Notes: generated from the sequence alone by a model not told the origin. Shown: positions 1 to 7,530, numbered from the stretch's first letter. The stretch: DNA of 18,087 nt from JAFNGF01 sp964567045 (GCA_964567045.1 CAZMLE010000072.1:1-18087); one strand, 5' to 3'. Numbers and translations: made by a program.

Positions 1-1
1 G

Positions 2-682
2 ATGATAATAAGCGAAATTTTTTACTCTCTACAGGGCGAGGGATTTTTGGCCGGCGTTCCCAGCGTGTTCGTACGCCTGGCGGGCTGTCCTTTGCGGTGC
101 CGATGGTGCGACACAAAGTACGCTTGGGACCAAACCGCAGGGCAGGATTATGGCATCGCCGCGATTATCCGAATTGTTCAAAAGTGGCCCTGCAAATTTG
201 TGGTCATAACCGGCGGAGAGCCGATGATAAATCCGAACCTGCCCGAATTAGTGCAGCAGCTAAGAACTTCTGGCAAGCATATAACAATCGAAACAGCGGG
301 TATCGCGTTTGTGCCCGATATGCCCTGTGACTTGATGAGCATCAGCCCGAAGCTGAGCAATTCTACGCCCGGCAACTCAAAGCTTGCAGCGATCCACGAG
401 GAGTCGAGGTTAGATGTATCTGTCTTGCGAAAGCTGATTGACAATTACAAGCACCAACTGAAGTTTGTCGTTGATTCACAGGACGATTTGCCCGAGATAC
501 AGCGGACAATAAAGGAAATAGGAGGTGTCGAACTGGAAAGGGTAATGCTGATGCCGCAGGCAACTACCAAAGATGAGCTTTTGGCCAAATGCCCGATGGT
601 AGCTGAAATGTGTAAGTCAACTGGTTTTACTTTATGCCCGCGTCTGCAAGTCTTGCTATGGAATAACCAAAAAGCAAGGTGA
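2..682 (+). CDS. queE: 7-carboxy-7-deazaguanine synthase QueE
   Basis: A radical SAM enzyme that converts 6-carboxy-tetrahydropterin to 7-carboxy-7-deazaguanine in cytoplasmic queuosine/7-deazaguanine synthesis. The 226-residue protein opens with the family start EIFYSLQGEG (residues 5-14), which binds substrate. The cluster-binding cysteines C29, C33 and C36 follow the CX3CX2C spacing (GCPLRCRWCDT), and TGGEP lies at 70-74 for SAM contact. Length is normal for QueE. The ATG is only one base from the window edge, so an upstream start or upstream operon partners cannot be excluded, but the N-terminus looks complete. It converges on the minus-strand SHOCT/DUF4190 gene with only 10 nt between the two stops and no visible terminator. 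Identity is well supported by the motifs; the pathway role is from family knowledge. Confidence 0.93.
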   Translation: MIISEIFYSLQGEGFLAGVPSVFVRLAGCPLRCRWCDTKYAWDQTAGQDYGIAAIIRIVQKWPCKFVVITGGEPMINPNLPELVQQLRTSGKHITIETAGIAFVPDMPCDLMSISPKLSNSTPGNSKLAAIHEESRLDVSVLRKLIDNYKHQLKFVVDSQDDLPEIQRTIKEIGGVELERVMLMPQATTKDELLAKCPMVAEMCKSTGFTLCPRLQVLLWNNQKAR

Positions 683-692
683 CATCGCGTCT

Positions 693-1544
693 TTATTTAA
701 GCGGTCCCTTCAACAGCCGAATATCGTCAATCCATACAGTACCCCTGCCATCTATCACCAGGTTGAGCCTTATATTGTCGGGGTTTTCTCCGCTCTTCAA
801 AAAAAATGGGGTTTCCTGTGTTGTCCAATCTGTGGAACCGGACAAAGATGTCATAAGCCCTCTGGAGAAAAAATCTCCCTTGCCGAGAAAGTGGCATAAC
901 ATTTCCAGATACACTTTACCTTCAACATCTTGTGTACGAATCCGGGCTTGATAAAGAAGTCGCGTATTTTCGATGTCCGTATCGCCGAGTTCAAATAGCG
1001 GGACCGTTCTGGGCTCTGTTGCTTCAATTCGCAGAGAGCCATTGCTATCGCTTGAGATTTGCTTGTCGATCTGCACATCTGTTTGGGTTATAAGCCCTTC
1101 CATATCGTCGAGAGGAAAGCTTCTCAGTTCGACTACTACGGAAATATGTTGTGCTGACCTAACTTTTGCTCCCAGGAACAGCAAGAAAGGAACGGTTACG
1201 GCTATTGAAATCCCAAGAATGATATACCCTATAATCAATCCCGCTATAGCCAGACCATACCCCCTCAGTGCTGGTTCTCTTCCCATCCTCCGTACAGCCA
1301 GGTGTCCGCAGATTATAGCTGGGATGCAACAAACTGGCCCAAGCAGGGAACAAGCCAAAGATGCAATTGCCAAACCAGAAGTCCGAACCGGCACAGTTTT
1401 ATCCTGTAAGACTGGCAAAGCGTTGGGCTTGGTGCTTTTTCGCAGCGTCTCACGCAAGTCCTCATATTCATCCTCAGTGATTTTACCTTCGTTGCGAAGC
1501 TGCAACAGCTCTTCTTCTGACGATACACTTGACATGTTTGCCAT
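693..1544 (-). CDS. SHOCT/DUF4190 membrane protein with a C-terminal extracytoplasmic domain
   Basis: A 283-residue protein of unknown function. Residues 9-35 form a SHOCT-like helical motif (EELLQLRNEGKITEDEYEDL). Residues 55-126 match a DUF4190-type membrane domain: one hydrophobic segment at 58-82, a short basic loop with HLAVRRMGR, and a second segment at about 97-126. The remaining 155 residues are hydrophilic and probably lie outside the cytoplasmic membrane. Their end (DNIRLNLVIDGRGTVWIDDIRLL) resembles the last strands of a jelly-roll, carbohydrate-binding-like domain. That last reading is weak. It follows the DUF2089 gene by 3 nt, so the two are almost certainly co-transcribed. Both carry a short helical SHOCT-like segment, which suggests shared oligomerisation, though this is inference. 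Met4 is an alternative start. Confidence 0.8.
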   Translation of the reverse strand: MANMSSVSSEEELLQLRNEGKITEDEYEDLRETLRKSTKPNALPVLQDKTVPVRTSGLAIASLACSLLGPVCCIPAIICGHLAVRRMGREPALRGYGLAIAGLIIGYIILGISIAVTVPFLLFLGAKVRSAQHISVVVELRSFPLDDMEGLITQTDVQIDKQISSDSNGSLRIEATEPRTVPLFELGDTDIENTRLLYQARIRTQDVEGKVYLEMLCHFLGKGDFFSRGLMTSLSGSTDWTTQETPFFLKSGENPDNIRLNLVIDGRGTVWIDDIRLLKGPLK

Positions 1545-1547
1545 TTC

Positions 1548-1919
1548 TTAGTCTCCCGATAGTTTTTCGAGCTTCTCTTTGGCCTCAGCCACGGTAATCT
1601 TATTTATGCGCAATTCTTCAAGAACGGCTTTCTTCTGGGCGTCCATCTTCTTTAGCATATTGTAGTTTGCAATAAGCCTATCCAACCTGGTTCTAATTGC
1701 CGCATAGCCCAGCGAGCCGTTTTGTTCCAGCATCTTGATGCTGAATCCCGCCAAGAGATATTGCTCCAAGAATTCTTGGTCTCCTGGGGTGAGTCTGTCA
1801 AAGAAGGTCTCGCTAAAATTACCTTCGATTTTTACCCCGCAGGCTGCGCAAAACATCGCTGCTATTTGCATGGGCAGCCCACACGCTGGACAGGATGTTG
1901 AAAGCAACTTTTTTGCCAT
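1548..1919 (-). CDS. DUF2089-type zinc-ribbon protein with SHOCT-like tail
   Basis: A 123-residue protein. Residues 8-31 form a zinc ribbon with C10, C13, C24 and C27 (CPACG and CAACG). The ribbon continues into the DUF2089 pattern IEGNF..TFFDRLTPGDQEFLEQYLL and a helix-turn-helix-like stretch (GYAAIRTRLDRLI, 71-83). The tail at 97-120 (KKAVLEELRINKITVAEAKEKLEKL) is SHOCT-like. Members of this family are thought to be small DNA-binding or regulatory proteins; the exact role is unknown. I chose the ATG at 1919 because the zinc-ribbon family starts there. The frame stays open up to 2150, but the extra 77 residues are not protein-like. There is no Shine-Dalgarno sequence, and a promoter-like element lies just upstream, suggesting a leaderless mRNA. 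The SHOCT/DUF4190 gene follows 3 nt downstream. Confidence 0.85.
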   Translation of the reverse strand: MAKKLLSTSCPACGLPMQIAAMFCAACGVKIEGNFSETFFDRLTPGDQEFLEQYLLAGFSIKMLEQNGSLGYAAIRTRLDRLIANYNMLKKMDAQKKAVLEELRINKITVAEAKEKLEKLSGD

Positions 1920-1927
1920 ATTCAGAA

Positions 1928-1955
1928 ATATTAGTCTACTACGCGAAAAAGTCAA
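1928..1955 (-). promoter_or_regulatory. Predicted sigma-70-type promoter of the DUF2089 gene
   Basis: On the minus strand, TTGACT (1950-1955) is followed after 16 nt by TAATAT (1928-1933). Only 8 nt separate the -10 box from the ATG at 1919, so transcription would begin within a couple of bases of the start codon. This agrees with the absence of a Shine-Dalgarno sequence. The match is by eye only. Confidence 0.45.
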
Positions 1956-2167
1956 GAAAAATTTTGGAAAAGTCAGAGACATCTTAATTTTCTTGAGCTT
2001 GTGTATTTTCCCAACCTTTTCTGGGTATCGAGCGCATAGGCGACGGCATGACCAGTTTTTCTGCCAGGAGGGTGTGGCTAATTTTTCTGGCGCGAAAGAT
2101 AGGCAACCTGTAGAATGTAGGCACGTATGGTTTGTGTACATTAAGGACATTTTACAGGGAGAAAACC

Positions 2168-2473
2168 ATGGAAGAGATCAAGCTGCCAGAAATCGATGCC
2201 CAAGCCCTGCGGCAGGCACTGGAAAAGGACATTCAAGGATGTATTCAACAGGTAACAACAGCTATCAACCAAGCCTGCACGGGAGCGGTTATCAATGATA
2301 GCGAAGAACCCGTCAGAATAGCGATGGCCAAACTACGGCAAAAGGTATTTCAGAAGGCCTTGCAGATGAAGATAGATGCGGCACAGGGCCGAAGCACATC
2401 GCAGCCGTCAGCAAAAAGCTGCGAAAATAGAGCGCGAAGCAGCCAAAAGCAGAGTAAAATAGTCCAGAAATAG
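2168..2473 (+). CDS. Small protein resembling the N-terminal region of a transposase; probably a remnant
   Basis: A 101-residue ORF beginning at an ATG preceded by ACAGGGAGAAA, a plausible ribosome site. The frame is open further upstream, to 2132, but this ATG has the better context. The protein (EIDAQALRQALEKDIQGCIQQVTTAIN ... RQKVFQKALQMKIDAAQ) reads like the helical N-terminus of ISKra4-like transposases seen in planctomycetes, from memory of the family rather than a search. After residue 74 it turns into a basic, low-complexity tail and stops. A +1 shift at about 2388 gives another short charged open frame ending near 2464, so a frameshift may have disrupted it. No catalytic domain follows. 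It could instead be an intact small protein of unknown role. It lies about 330 nt upstream of the ietA-like gene. Confidence 0.4.
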   Translation: MEEIKLPEIDAQALRQALEKDIQGCIQQVTTAINQACTGAVINDSEEPVRIAMAKLRQKVFQKALQMKIDAAQGRSTSQPSAKSCENRARSSQKQSKIVQK

Positions 2474-2803
2474 AGCCTGGCACGGCTTTTTGCCCGCTTT
2501 TTAGTAATTTAGAGCTTTTAGCAGTAGTGATAACGGTGATTTTATAGGACTTAGGCGTTTTTGAGCGAAAATTGAGGGTAAAAATGAGCAGAAACTTGCA
2601 GGAAATTGACAGATTTGCGCACGTTTTGAGCAGAAATTAACAAAAATGAGCAGGTTTTGAACACTTTTTGACATGCTCAGAAACAGGGTAAGTACTTTTT
2701 TTTATCGTTTGACGCCGGTCTCTGGTTCGGGTATTGTGTAGATGCAGAAGGTGCTTACCGAGTATCTGAACTTCGACTGTAGAAGGCATGCTTGGCGGTT
2801 ATT
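2474..2803 (+). repeat. Gene-free leader of the ATPase/protease operon with repeated TGAGCAG motifs
   Basis: No gene is visible here. The AT-rich stretch holds TGAGCAGAAA at 2585-2594 and 2627-2636, TGAGCAGG at 2647-2654, a diverged TTGAGCGAAAA at 2561-2571 and the inverted core TGCTCA at 2674-2679. TTGACA occurs at 2606-2611 and 2668-2673 and could serve as a -35 box, but I see no good -10 at the right distance. The motif spacing is irregular. The stretch may be a regulator-binding region for the downstream operon or the end of a decayed mobile element. Confidence 0.45.
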
Positions 2804-3799
2804 ATGGCGAGGTCTGACTTACTTGTTAACCTTGTAAAAGCAGGGGTGGGGGCTGACCGAAGTCTTTGGCGAAAGACGATTGAAGCAATTATTGCCGAGG
2901 AGCGGGCGAAGCAGCATCATGTTCTTGCCGATCGCATAGAGAAGGAGCTTCTCGCATACATTGCTCGTGAGAACGCCGTGCAACCAACGATCGGGCCGGT
3001 AGGTAACGCTGGTCGCTTATCCAATCTGATCTACGAAGTTATCCCAACAAAAACATTTGAAGATCTCCTGTTGCCAGAGTTGGCTTATAGAACTTGCCGG
3101 AACTTGGTTGAAGAACATAATAGGACGGAGCTATTGAGGGGGCATAATCTTGAGCCAAGAAATCGGATTTTGCTTATTGGGCCACCTGGGAACGGAAAGA
3201 CTTCGCTTGGGGAAGCGATTGCTACGGCGATGATGGTCCCTCTTGTAATTGTCCGTTACGAAGGGATTGTTGGTAGTTTTCTTGGGGAGACTGCGGCACG
3301 GTTAAGAACTGTGTTTGATTACGTTCGTTCAAGAAGATGTGTGTTATTCTTCGACGAGTTCGACACGCTTGGAAAAGAGAGAGGTGATCCACACGATACG
3401 GGAGAAATCAAGAGGGTAGTAAGTTCGCTACTTTTGCAGATCGATGATCTTCCTAGCCACGTTGTTGTGGTGGCGGCGACAAACCATTCTGAGTTGCTAG
3501 ATAGGGCGGTGTGGCGCCGATTTCAATTGCGACTGATTCTGCCGAAACCAAACAAGAATGATATAGAAGAGTACCTCAAGAAACTGCAAAAGCGACTTAA
3601 TATTGACTGGAATTACAGTTTAAGAACACTATCGGACAAATTGTATGGAACCAGCTTTGGAGAACTCGAAGAGTTTGGCTTCGACGTTGTCAGGCGATAT
3701 GTCCTTTCTGCGCCCAATGGGCAGATAAGAGAGATTGTGAATGATTGTCTTGATGAATGGCACGATAGACTGAAAGCGAAGGATAAAGCGGAGGTGTAG
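2804..3799 (+). CDS. ietA: AAA+ ATPase, IetA-like (IetAS defence system)
   Basis: A 331-residue cytoplasmic AAA+ ATPase. Residues 1-56 form a helical N-terminal region (EERAKQHHVLADRIEKEL). The ATPase core carries Walker A GPPGNGKT (126-133), a pore-loop-like segment YEGIVGSFLGET (about 152-163), Walker B VLFFDE (180-185), the sensor-1 Asn227 in AATNHSELLDRA, and Arg238/Arg239 as arginine-finger candidates. The fold is of the FtsH/Vps4 classic type. The ATG at 2804 is preferred over the TTG at 2792 because MARSDLLVNLVKAG is the natural family start. It is followed after one nucleotide by a subtilisin-like protease gene, so the two are translationally coupled. That pairing defines IetAS, known from Ti-plasmid incompatibility and later reported as anti-phage. 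The ATPase probably unfolds or presents substrates to the protease; that mechanism is inference. Confidence 0.85.
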   Translation: MARSDLLVNLVKAGVGADRSLWRKTIEAIIAEERAKQHHVLADRIEKELLAYIARENAVQPTIGPVGNAGRLSNLIYEVIPTKTFEDLLLPELAYRTCRNLVEEHNRTELLRGHNLEPRNRILLIGPPGNGKTSLGEAIATAMMVPLVIVRYEGIVGSFLGETAARLRTVFDYVRSRRCVLFFDEFDTLGKERGDPHDTGEIKRVVSSLLLQIDDLPSHVVVVAATNHSELLDRAVWRRFQLRLILPKPNKNDIEEYLKKLQKRLNIDWNYSLRTLSDKLYGTSFGELEEFGFDVVRRYVLSAPNGQIREIVNDCLDEWHDRLKAKDKAEV

Positions 3800-3800
3800 C

Positions 3801-6413
3801 ATGGCGGAGAACCCGCTGTTAGTTTTCCCGAACCCTGTGAGAAGTGATCGTCGCAAACTGAGGGGTGGGGCAGGGCGCACGTTTCATTTTCCCAGCGCCG
3901 AGAGACAGTCACGGCGTCTAGGGCCTAAATTTGCTGCCCTGAGAAGACAGTTTGAACAGGAGGCGACTCGGGTTCAGACTGTTCTTACAGGTACAGAGCC
4001 TGAGCAGGTCGTGGTTCTGGAGGCCGCAAATTCGGTCGAGGAGCTTTACAAGGCTCTGGAAAGAAAGCGCATCCCAGGGTTTGAGTGGTTGGAAGAGTTG
4101 GATAAAGAGATTGAACCTGATGCAGATTTCTACTTTGAAGATCAACCGGAAATGATTATCCCTGGGCGGGTATATTTGGTAATGAGCAACCAGACGGGAA
4201 TCCAACAGTTACTTTCGCTTTGGGATCGGTTTACGACAAGTCCCGACGAGAAGTTCCCGCATGGATGGGGGCGGCTCAAGCACATTTTTGAACAACTGAA
4301 GGACGTGCGGCGTTGGGGGATCAAGGATCGAATTTATGAAACCGGTGTACTCAAATATTGGCGTGAAGAATGTAAGTACCGACAAGACCCTATCCGCTTT
4401 GACGTTGAGCTTTGGTTCCGCAATGATGCGGCGCGCCGCAAGCAGCAATTTGAAGTCTTCAAAGAGAGGGTGACTCAAGCTGGAGGTCAGTGCATTGGAA
4501 GTCCAATTTTGTTCGAGGAAATCAGGTACCACGGAACGATTGTTCAAATTCCAGCGACGAATATAAGATCTTTTTTGGAGGCCATAGATAGGAGCGCGGT
4601 CTCGAGTTTTCTGGACGCACCTGAAGTATTTCTGTTTCACCCTATAGGGCAAACCGCATTTCCTTTGCCAGAGACGGTCAGCAGCATTACAACTTGCCAG
4701 GAGCCAACGAGTCTCCAAATCGCAGGACGCACACCAGTAGTGGCCTTACTGGATGGTTTGCCATTAGAAAACCATCCCTGGCTTGCGGGGCGTCTCGTAG
4801 TCGATGACCCGGATGAGTATGGCGAATTGTATCCCGCGAGCGACCGGCATCATGGTACAGCGATGGCGTCTTTAATCCTTCATGGTGAGCTCGATGGTGC
4901 AGAAGAACCTCTTTCCAGACCAATCTATGTAAGACCTATTCTTAAACCAGATCCAAAAGACTGGGTGCGCCCCAGGCGAGAGAGAATTCCAGATGATACG
5001 CATCCGTTGGATGTGATATTTAGAGCTGTTTTGAGAATTGTGGAAAGGGATGCTGACCAAGCACCTGCAGCCCCTGACGTGCGCATCATAAATCTTTCAG
5101 TTGGCGACCCTGATCGACACTTTCATTATGACATGAGCCCCTGGGCAAGACTGCTGGATTGGCTATCATGGAAATACAATCTACTCTTTATTGTCAGCGC
5201 AGGCAATTACACAGAAGAAATAGAATTAGATGTACCGCGAGATGAATTTCCCTCGTTGTCCCACTCTGAACTGCAAAGGGAGACCATTCGAGCGATGGCC
5301 GCTAATTTGAGGCAGAGGAGACTCTTGGCACCAGCCGAATCAGTGAACGCCTTGACGGTTGGGGCGGTACACAGCGACAAATCGGGAATTAAAGGCGACG
5401 GGCGTAATATCGACCCGTATAATGCTGATGTCCCTCTGCCCTCGCCTTACAACAGGGTGGGGCTGGGTTTTCGGAACTCTATAAAGCCGGATGTTCTTTT
5501 CTCGGGTGGTCGCCAGTTTTACGAAGAAAAGCAAGGCAATGTGCACACTAAGGCCACTTTGACACTGCCAGATGTACCGATACCGATAGTGGGCCACAAG
5601 GTCGCGAGTCCCGTGAGAGCAAATGGGGCGACCTATATCAGCGGCACAAGTAATGCAGCAGCTCTGGTCTCGCGTGCCGCGACGATGATGTATGATGAGT
5701 TGCTTGAGCTCCAAGATACACCAAACGGATCGCTCCTAGATGGTGTATATTTTCCGGTGTTACTCAAGGCCATGCTGGTTCATGCCGCACAATGGGGTGA
5801 AGCTTATCCGGTTATTGAAGACTCATTGAAGCATGCGAGTAACTCGTCAAGATTTAAGGAATACGTCACAAGATTCCTTGGATATGGAGAGGTTAGCGTC
5901 AACCGCGTGAAGGCTTGTACTGGACAGCGGGCGACCATGTTAGGTTGTGGGAAGCTGGGAGTTGATGAGGGGCATCTGTACAACATCCCTTTGCCCACGA
6001 GCCTGAATAGTCAAGCTATATGGAGACGGGTTGTAATCACCCTCGCCTGGCTGACACCGATCAACTGCAAAAACAGGAAATATCGAAAGGCAGCTTTGTA
6101 TTTCGACTTTCCCTTACAAGACATAGATGAAGCCTTGGGAGTATCACGACAGGGTGCTGACTGGATGGCCGTAAGAAGAGGAACTGTTCAGCATGAAGTC
6201 TTCGAGGGCGAAAATGCCGCGGTCTATAGTGAGGGAGAATTGTTGTCGATCCGGGTCAATTGTCGTGAGGATGCGGGAAAATTGGATGCGGAGGAGAAAA
6301 TAGCGTACGCCCTTGCGGTTACGTTGGAAGTGGCCGAAAATACTGGTCTGCCGATATACGAAGAGATCCGTGCGCGGATACAGGTACCAGTACAAATTTC
6401 TGCGTCCTCATAA
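3801..6413 (+). CDS. ietS: Subtilisin-like serine protease, IetS-like (IetAS defence system)
   Basis: An 870-residue protease with no signal peptide, hence cytoplasmic. The S8 triad is complete: Asp318 in VVALLDG, His351 in DRHHGTAMASL and Ser617 in YISGTSNAAALVSR. The oxyanion-hole Asn469 lies in FIVSAGNYTEE. About 310 residues precede the catalytic Asp. Their N-terminal third is basic (RSDRRKLRGG), and the rest matches nothing I recognise; it may sense targets or dock the ATPase. About 240 residues follow the catalytic Ser and are predicted mainly beta. The ATG is one base after the ATPase stop, with GGAGGTG (3790-3796) as a strong ribosome site inside the end of the upstream gene. The pair IetA plus IetS works in phage defence or plasmid exclusion. 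Catalytic residues are directly visible; the system name rests on architecture. Confidence 0.87.
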   Translation: MAENPLLVFPNPVRSDRRKLRGGAGRTFHFPSAERQSRRLGPKFAALRRQFEQEATRVQTVLTGTEPEQVVVLEAANSVEELYKALERKRIPGFEWLEELDKEIEPDADFYFEDQPEMIIPGRVYLVMSNQTGIQQLLSLWDRFTTSPDEKFPHGWGRLKHIFEQLKDVRRWGIKDRIYETGVLKYWREECKYRQDPIRFDVELWFRNDAARRKQQFEVFKERVTQAGGQCIGSPILFEEIRYHGTIVQIPATNIRSFLEAIDRSAVSSFLDAPEVFLFHPIGQTAFPLPETVSSITTCQEPTSLQIAGRTPVVALLDGLPLENHPWLAGRLVVDDPDEYGELYPASDRHHGTAMASLILHGELDGAEEPLSRPIYVRPILKPDPKDWVRPRRERIPDDTHPLDVIFRAVLRIVERDADQAPAAPDVRIINLSVGDPDRHFHYDMSPWARLLDWLSWKYNLLFIVSAGNYTEEIELDVPRDEFPSLSHSELQRETIRAMAANLRQRRLLAPAESVNALTVGAVHSDKSGIKGDGRNIDPYNADVPLPSPYNRVGLGFRNSIKPDVLFSGGRQFYEEKQGNVHTKATLTLPDVPIPIVGHKVASPVRANGATYISGTSNAAALVSRAATMMYDELLELQDTPNGSLLDGVYFPVLLKAMLVHAAQWGEAYPVIEDSLKHASNSSRFKEYVTRFLGYGEVSVNRVKACTGQRATMLGCGKLGVDEGHLYNIPLPTSLNSQAIWRRVVITLAWLTPINCKNRKYRKAALYFDFPLQDIDEALGVSRQGADWMAVRRGTVQHEVFEGENAAVYSEGELLSIRVNCREDAGKLDAEEKIAYALAVTLEVAENTGLPIYEEIRARIQVPVQISASS

Positions 6414-6487
6414 GTTTTTTTACTGCTGGGCACAGGTGGAGTCAGTGGGGGAATCCAAATCCGTCCGGTCTAAAGCCGGGCCAATAG

Positions 6488-6537
6488 ACTGAAGTCCGGC
6501 TCTGCCGGACGCAGTTAAGACGCGCCGGACCTTCAGT
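6488..6537. repeat. Nested inverted repeat with three GCCGGAC copies
   Basis: The outer arms ACTGAAGTCCGGC (6488-6500) and GCCGGACCTTCAGT (6524-6537) pair with one bulged base. The first arm also forms a perfect inner hairpin, GTCCGGC-TCT-GCCGGAC (6494-6510). The two pairings are mutually exclusive, so the RNA or cruciform could switch. No T-run follows on either strand, so it is not a classic intrinsic terminator, although it lies about 75 nt downstream of the protease gene stop. Confidence 0.75.
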
Positions 6538-6680
6538 ATCAAAGAGCAAAAAGCGGTTGGGAAGGCCGAAACCCAAGCAGCGTCCCGTTCGGAGGCAGAG
6601 CCCTCGGCTTCGCTCGGGGTGACAAGGGGTGGGCAGGAAGCGTGGGGGGCACAGCCCGCCCTACCGTTGATGCGCAGAAG

Positions 6681-6711
6681 CCATCCTCAAAACCATCGGT
6701 TTTGAGGATGG
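6681..6711. repeat. Perfect 14-bp inverted repeat with 3-nt loop
   Basis: CCATCCTCAAAACC (6681-6694), ATC, then GGTTTTGAGGATGG (6698-6711) form a perfect hairpin. It lies 67 nt beyond the ThuA stop. There is no following T-run in the minus direction, so a terminator role is doubtful. It looks like a miniature palindromic repeat. Confidence 0.8.
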
Positions 6712-6777
6712 CACCCGTGGCGCAGCCTCCTTCGACACTTCGACAAACCTCAGTGCAGGCTTTGCTCAGGACAGGCT

Positions 6778-7530
6778 TTATTGCTCGACTTTTCCGGTGG
6801 CGGCCCACTCCACGCCGCGAGCAATTATCCTCTGAACATTCGGGTTCACCAGAGCCTTGCGATCGTGGCCGAACGCGTTGTAAACCGTGCGGCCTTTGCC
6901 GTAGTTCAACGTGAAGACCAAAGGCTCGGTCTTCTTGCTCCAATCGGAGTCGGCCTGCACAAGCACGTGGATCTCGCCGGTCCCCTGCAACTTGGCGTAT
7001 AGTTCGTCATCGGTCTGGAAGTTATCCATCCCAGCGGTGATGGGGTGTTCCTTGTCGACCACCTTGGCCTCGAAGACACCTCGCGCACCGTGACCCGAAG
7101 TGCCCATTACCCATTTCCGGCCGCAGAGCTTGCCAAATTCCTCCCACTTGGGGAACGAGGCGCTGGCCATGTGCTGGACGAAGAAGCCCTTTCCGCCCTT
7201 GACGAAGTTCAGCAGGTTCTCCTGGGCTTGTTCGGGAATCACCGGAACACGTTGGCTGTAGATCGTAAAGACGATCACGTCGTACGCCTTCAGGGCGGTT
7301 CCTGATTCGAGGATCAGCGGATCTTCGCACACCTTGACGTCGAATTTCTTCGAGGCGACCAGTGCTTCGCGGGTGGTCTCGGAGATCTCCCGCCAGGGAT
7401 GCGCCGAGACGTCATCGCCGGTAATCAGCAGGACCCTAATCTGAGCGGGCCGGCGGGGAGCATCGGCTGCAATGCAAAAACCAATCGCTACAAGACACAT
7501 CAGAGCCAGAACAAAAACTAAACGCCGCAT
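6778..7530 (-). CDS. Secreted ThuA-like domain protein
   Basis: A 250-residue protein. Residues 1-22 are a Sec signal peptide (MRRLVFVLALMCLVAIGFCIAA). The rest fits the ThuA domain, a class-I glutamine-amidotransferase-like fold: IRVLLITGDDVSAHPW (31-46), YDVIVFTIYS, LLNFVKGGKGFFVQHMASASFP, then HPITAGMDNFQTDDELYAKL and GKGRTVYNAFGHD near the end. Such proteins are abundant in Planctomycetes and linked to sugar metabolism; the biochemical activity of the domain is not settled. The ATG at 7530 is chosen over the one at 7563 because AAAGGAG sits at the right distance before it and the signal peptide begins there. It lies about 150 nt after gpsA on the same strand. Confidence 0.88.
   Translation of the reverse strand: MRRLVFVLALMCLVAIGFCIAADAPRRPAQIRVLLITGDDVSAHPWREISETTREALVASKKFDVKVCEDPLILESGTALKAYDVIVFTIYSQRVPVIPEQAQENLLNFVKGGKGFFVQHMASASFPKWEEFGKLCGRKWVMGTSGHGARGVFEAKVVDKEHPITAGMDNFQTDDELYAKLQGTGEIHVLVQADSDWSKKTEPLVFTLNYGKGRTVYNAFGHDRKALVNPNVQRIIARGVEWAATGKVEQ

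Larger units (their letters stand above)
6414..6777. other. Gene-free island of palindromes and repeat debris
   Basis: No convincing gene is present. Short ORFs on both strands have unnatural, low-complexity translations. The stretch contains two separate inverted-repeat structures, described individually, and GC-rich phrases such as GGCTTCGCTCGGGGTGAC (6606-6623) and GGCACAGCCCGCCCTAC (6648-6664). The latter kind is typical of multicopy intergenic repeats; I cannot verify copy number from one window. It separates the IetAS-type operon from the ThuA gene, and their ends face each other. Confidence 0.6.

Noticed and set aside
973..1551. Long plus-strand ORF of 192 codons
   Set aside because: It lies antisense to the SHOCT/DUF4190 gene, whose minus-strand translation has clear domains. 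The plus translation is Ser/Ile-rich with no pattern.
1920..2150. N-terminal extension of the DUF2089 protein by 77 residues
   Set aside because: The extra residues are not protein-like, the zinc-ribbon family starts at the internal ATG, and a promoter-like element lies inside the extension.
2792..2803. TTG start for the AAA+ ATPase
   Set aside because: The ATG 12 nt downstream gives the natural N-terminus MARSDLL; the TTG adds only four residues and has no better ribosome site.
4209..4718. Minus-strand ORF of 169 codons inside the protease gene
   Set aside because: Shadow of the protease reading frame; no domain pattern and no ribosome site.
6539..6943. Minus-strand ORF of 134 codons over the palindrome island
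   Set aside because: Overlaps the end of the ThuA gene in another frame and translates repeat DNA; low-complexity, unnatural composition.
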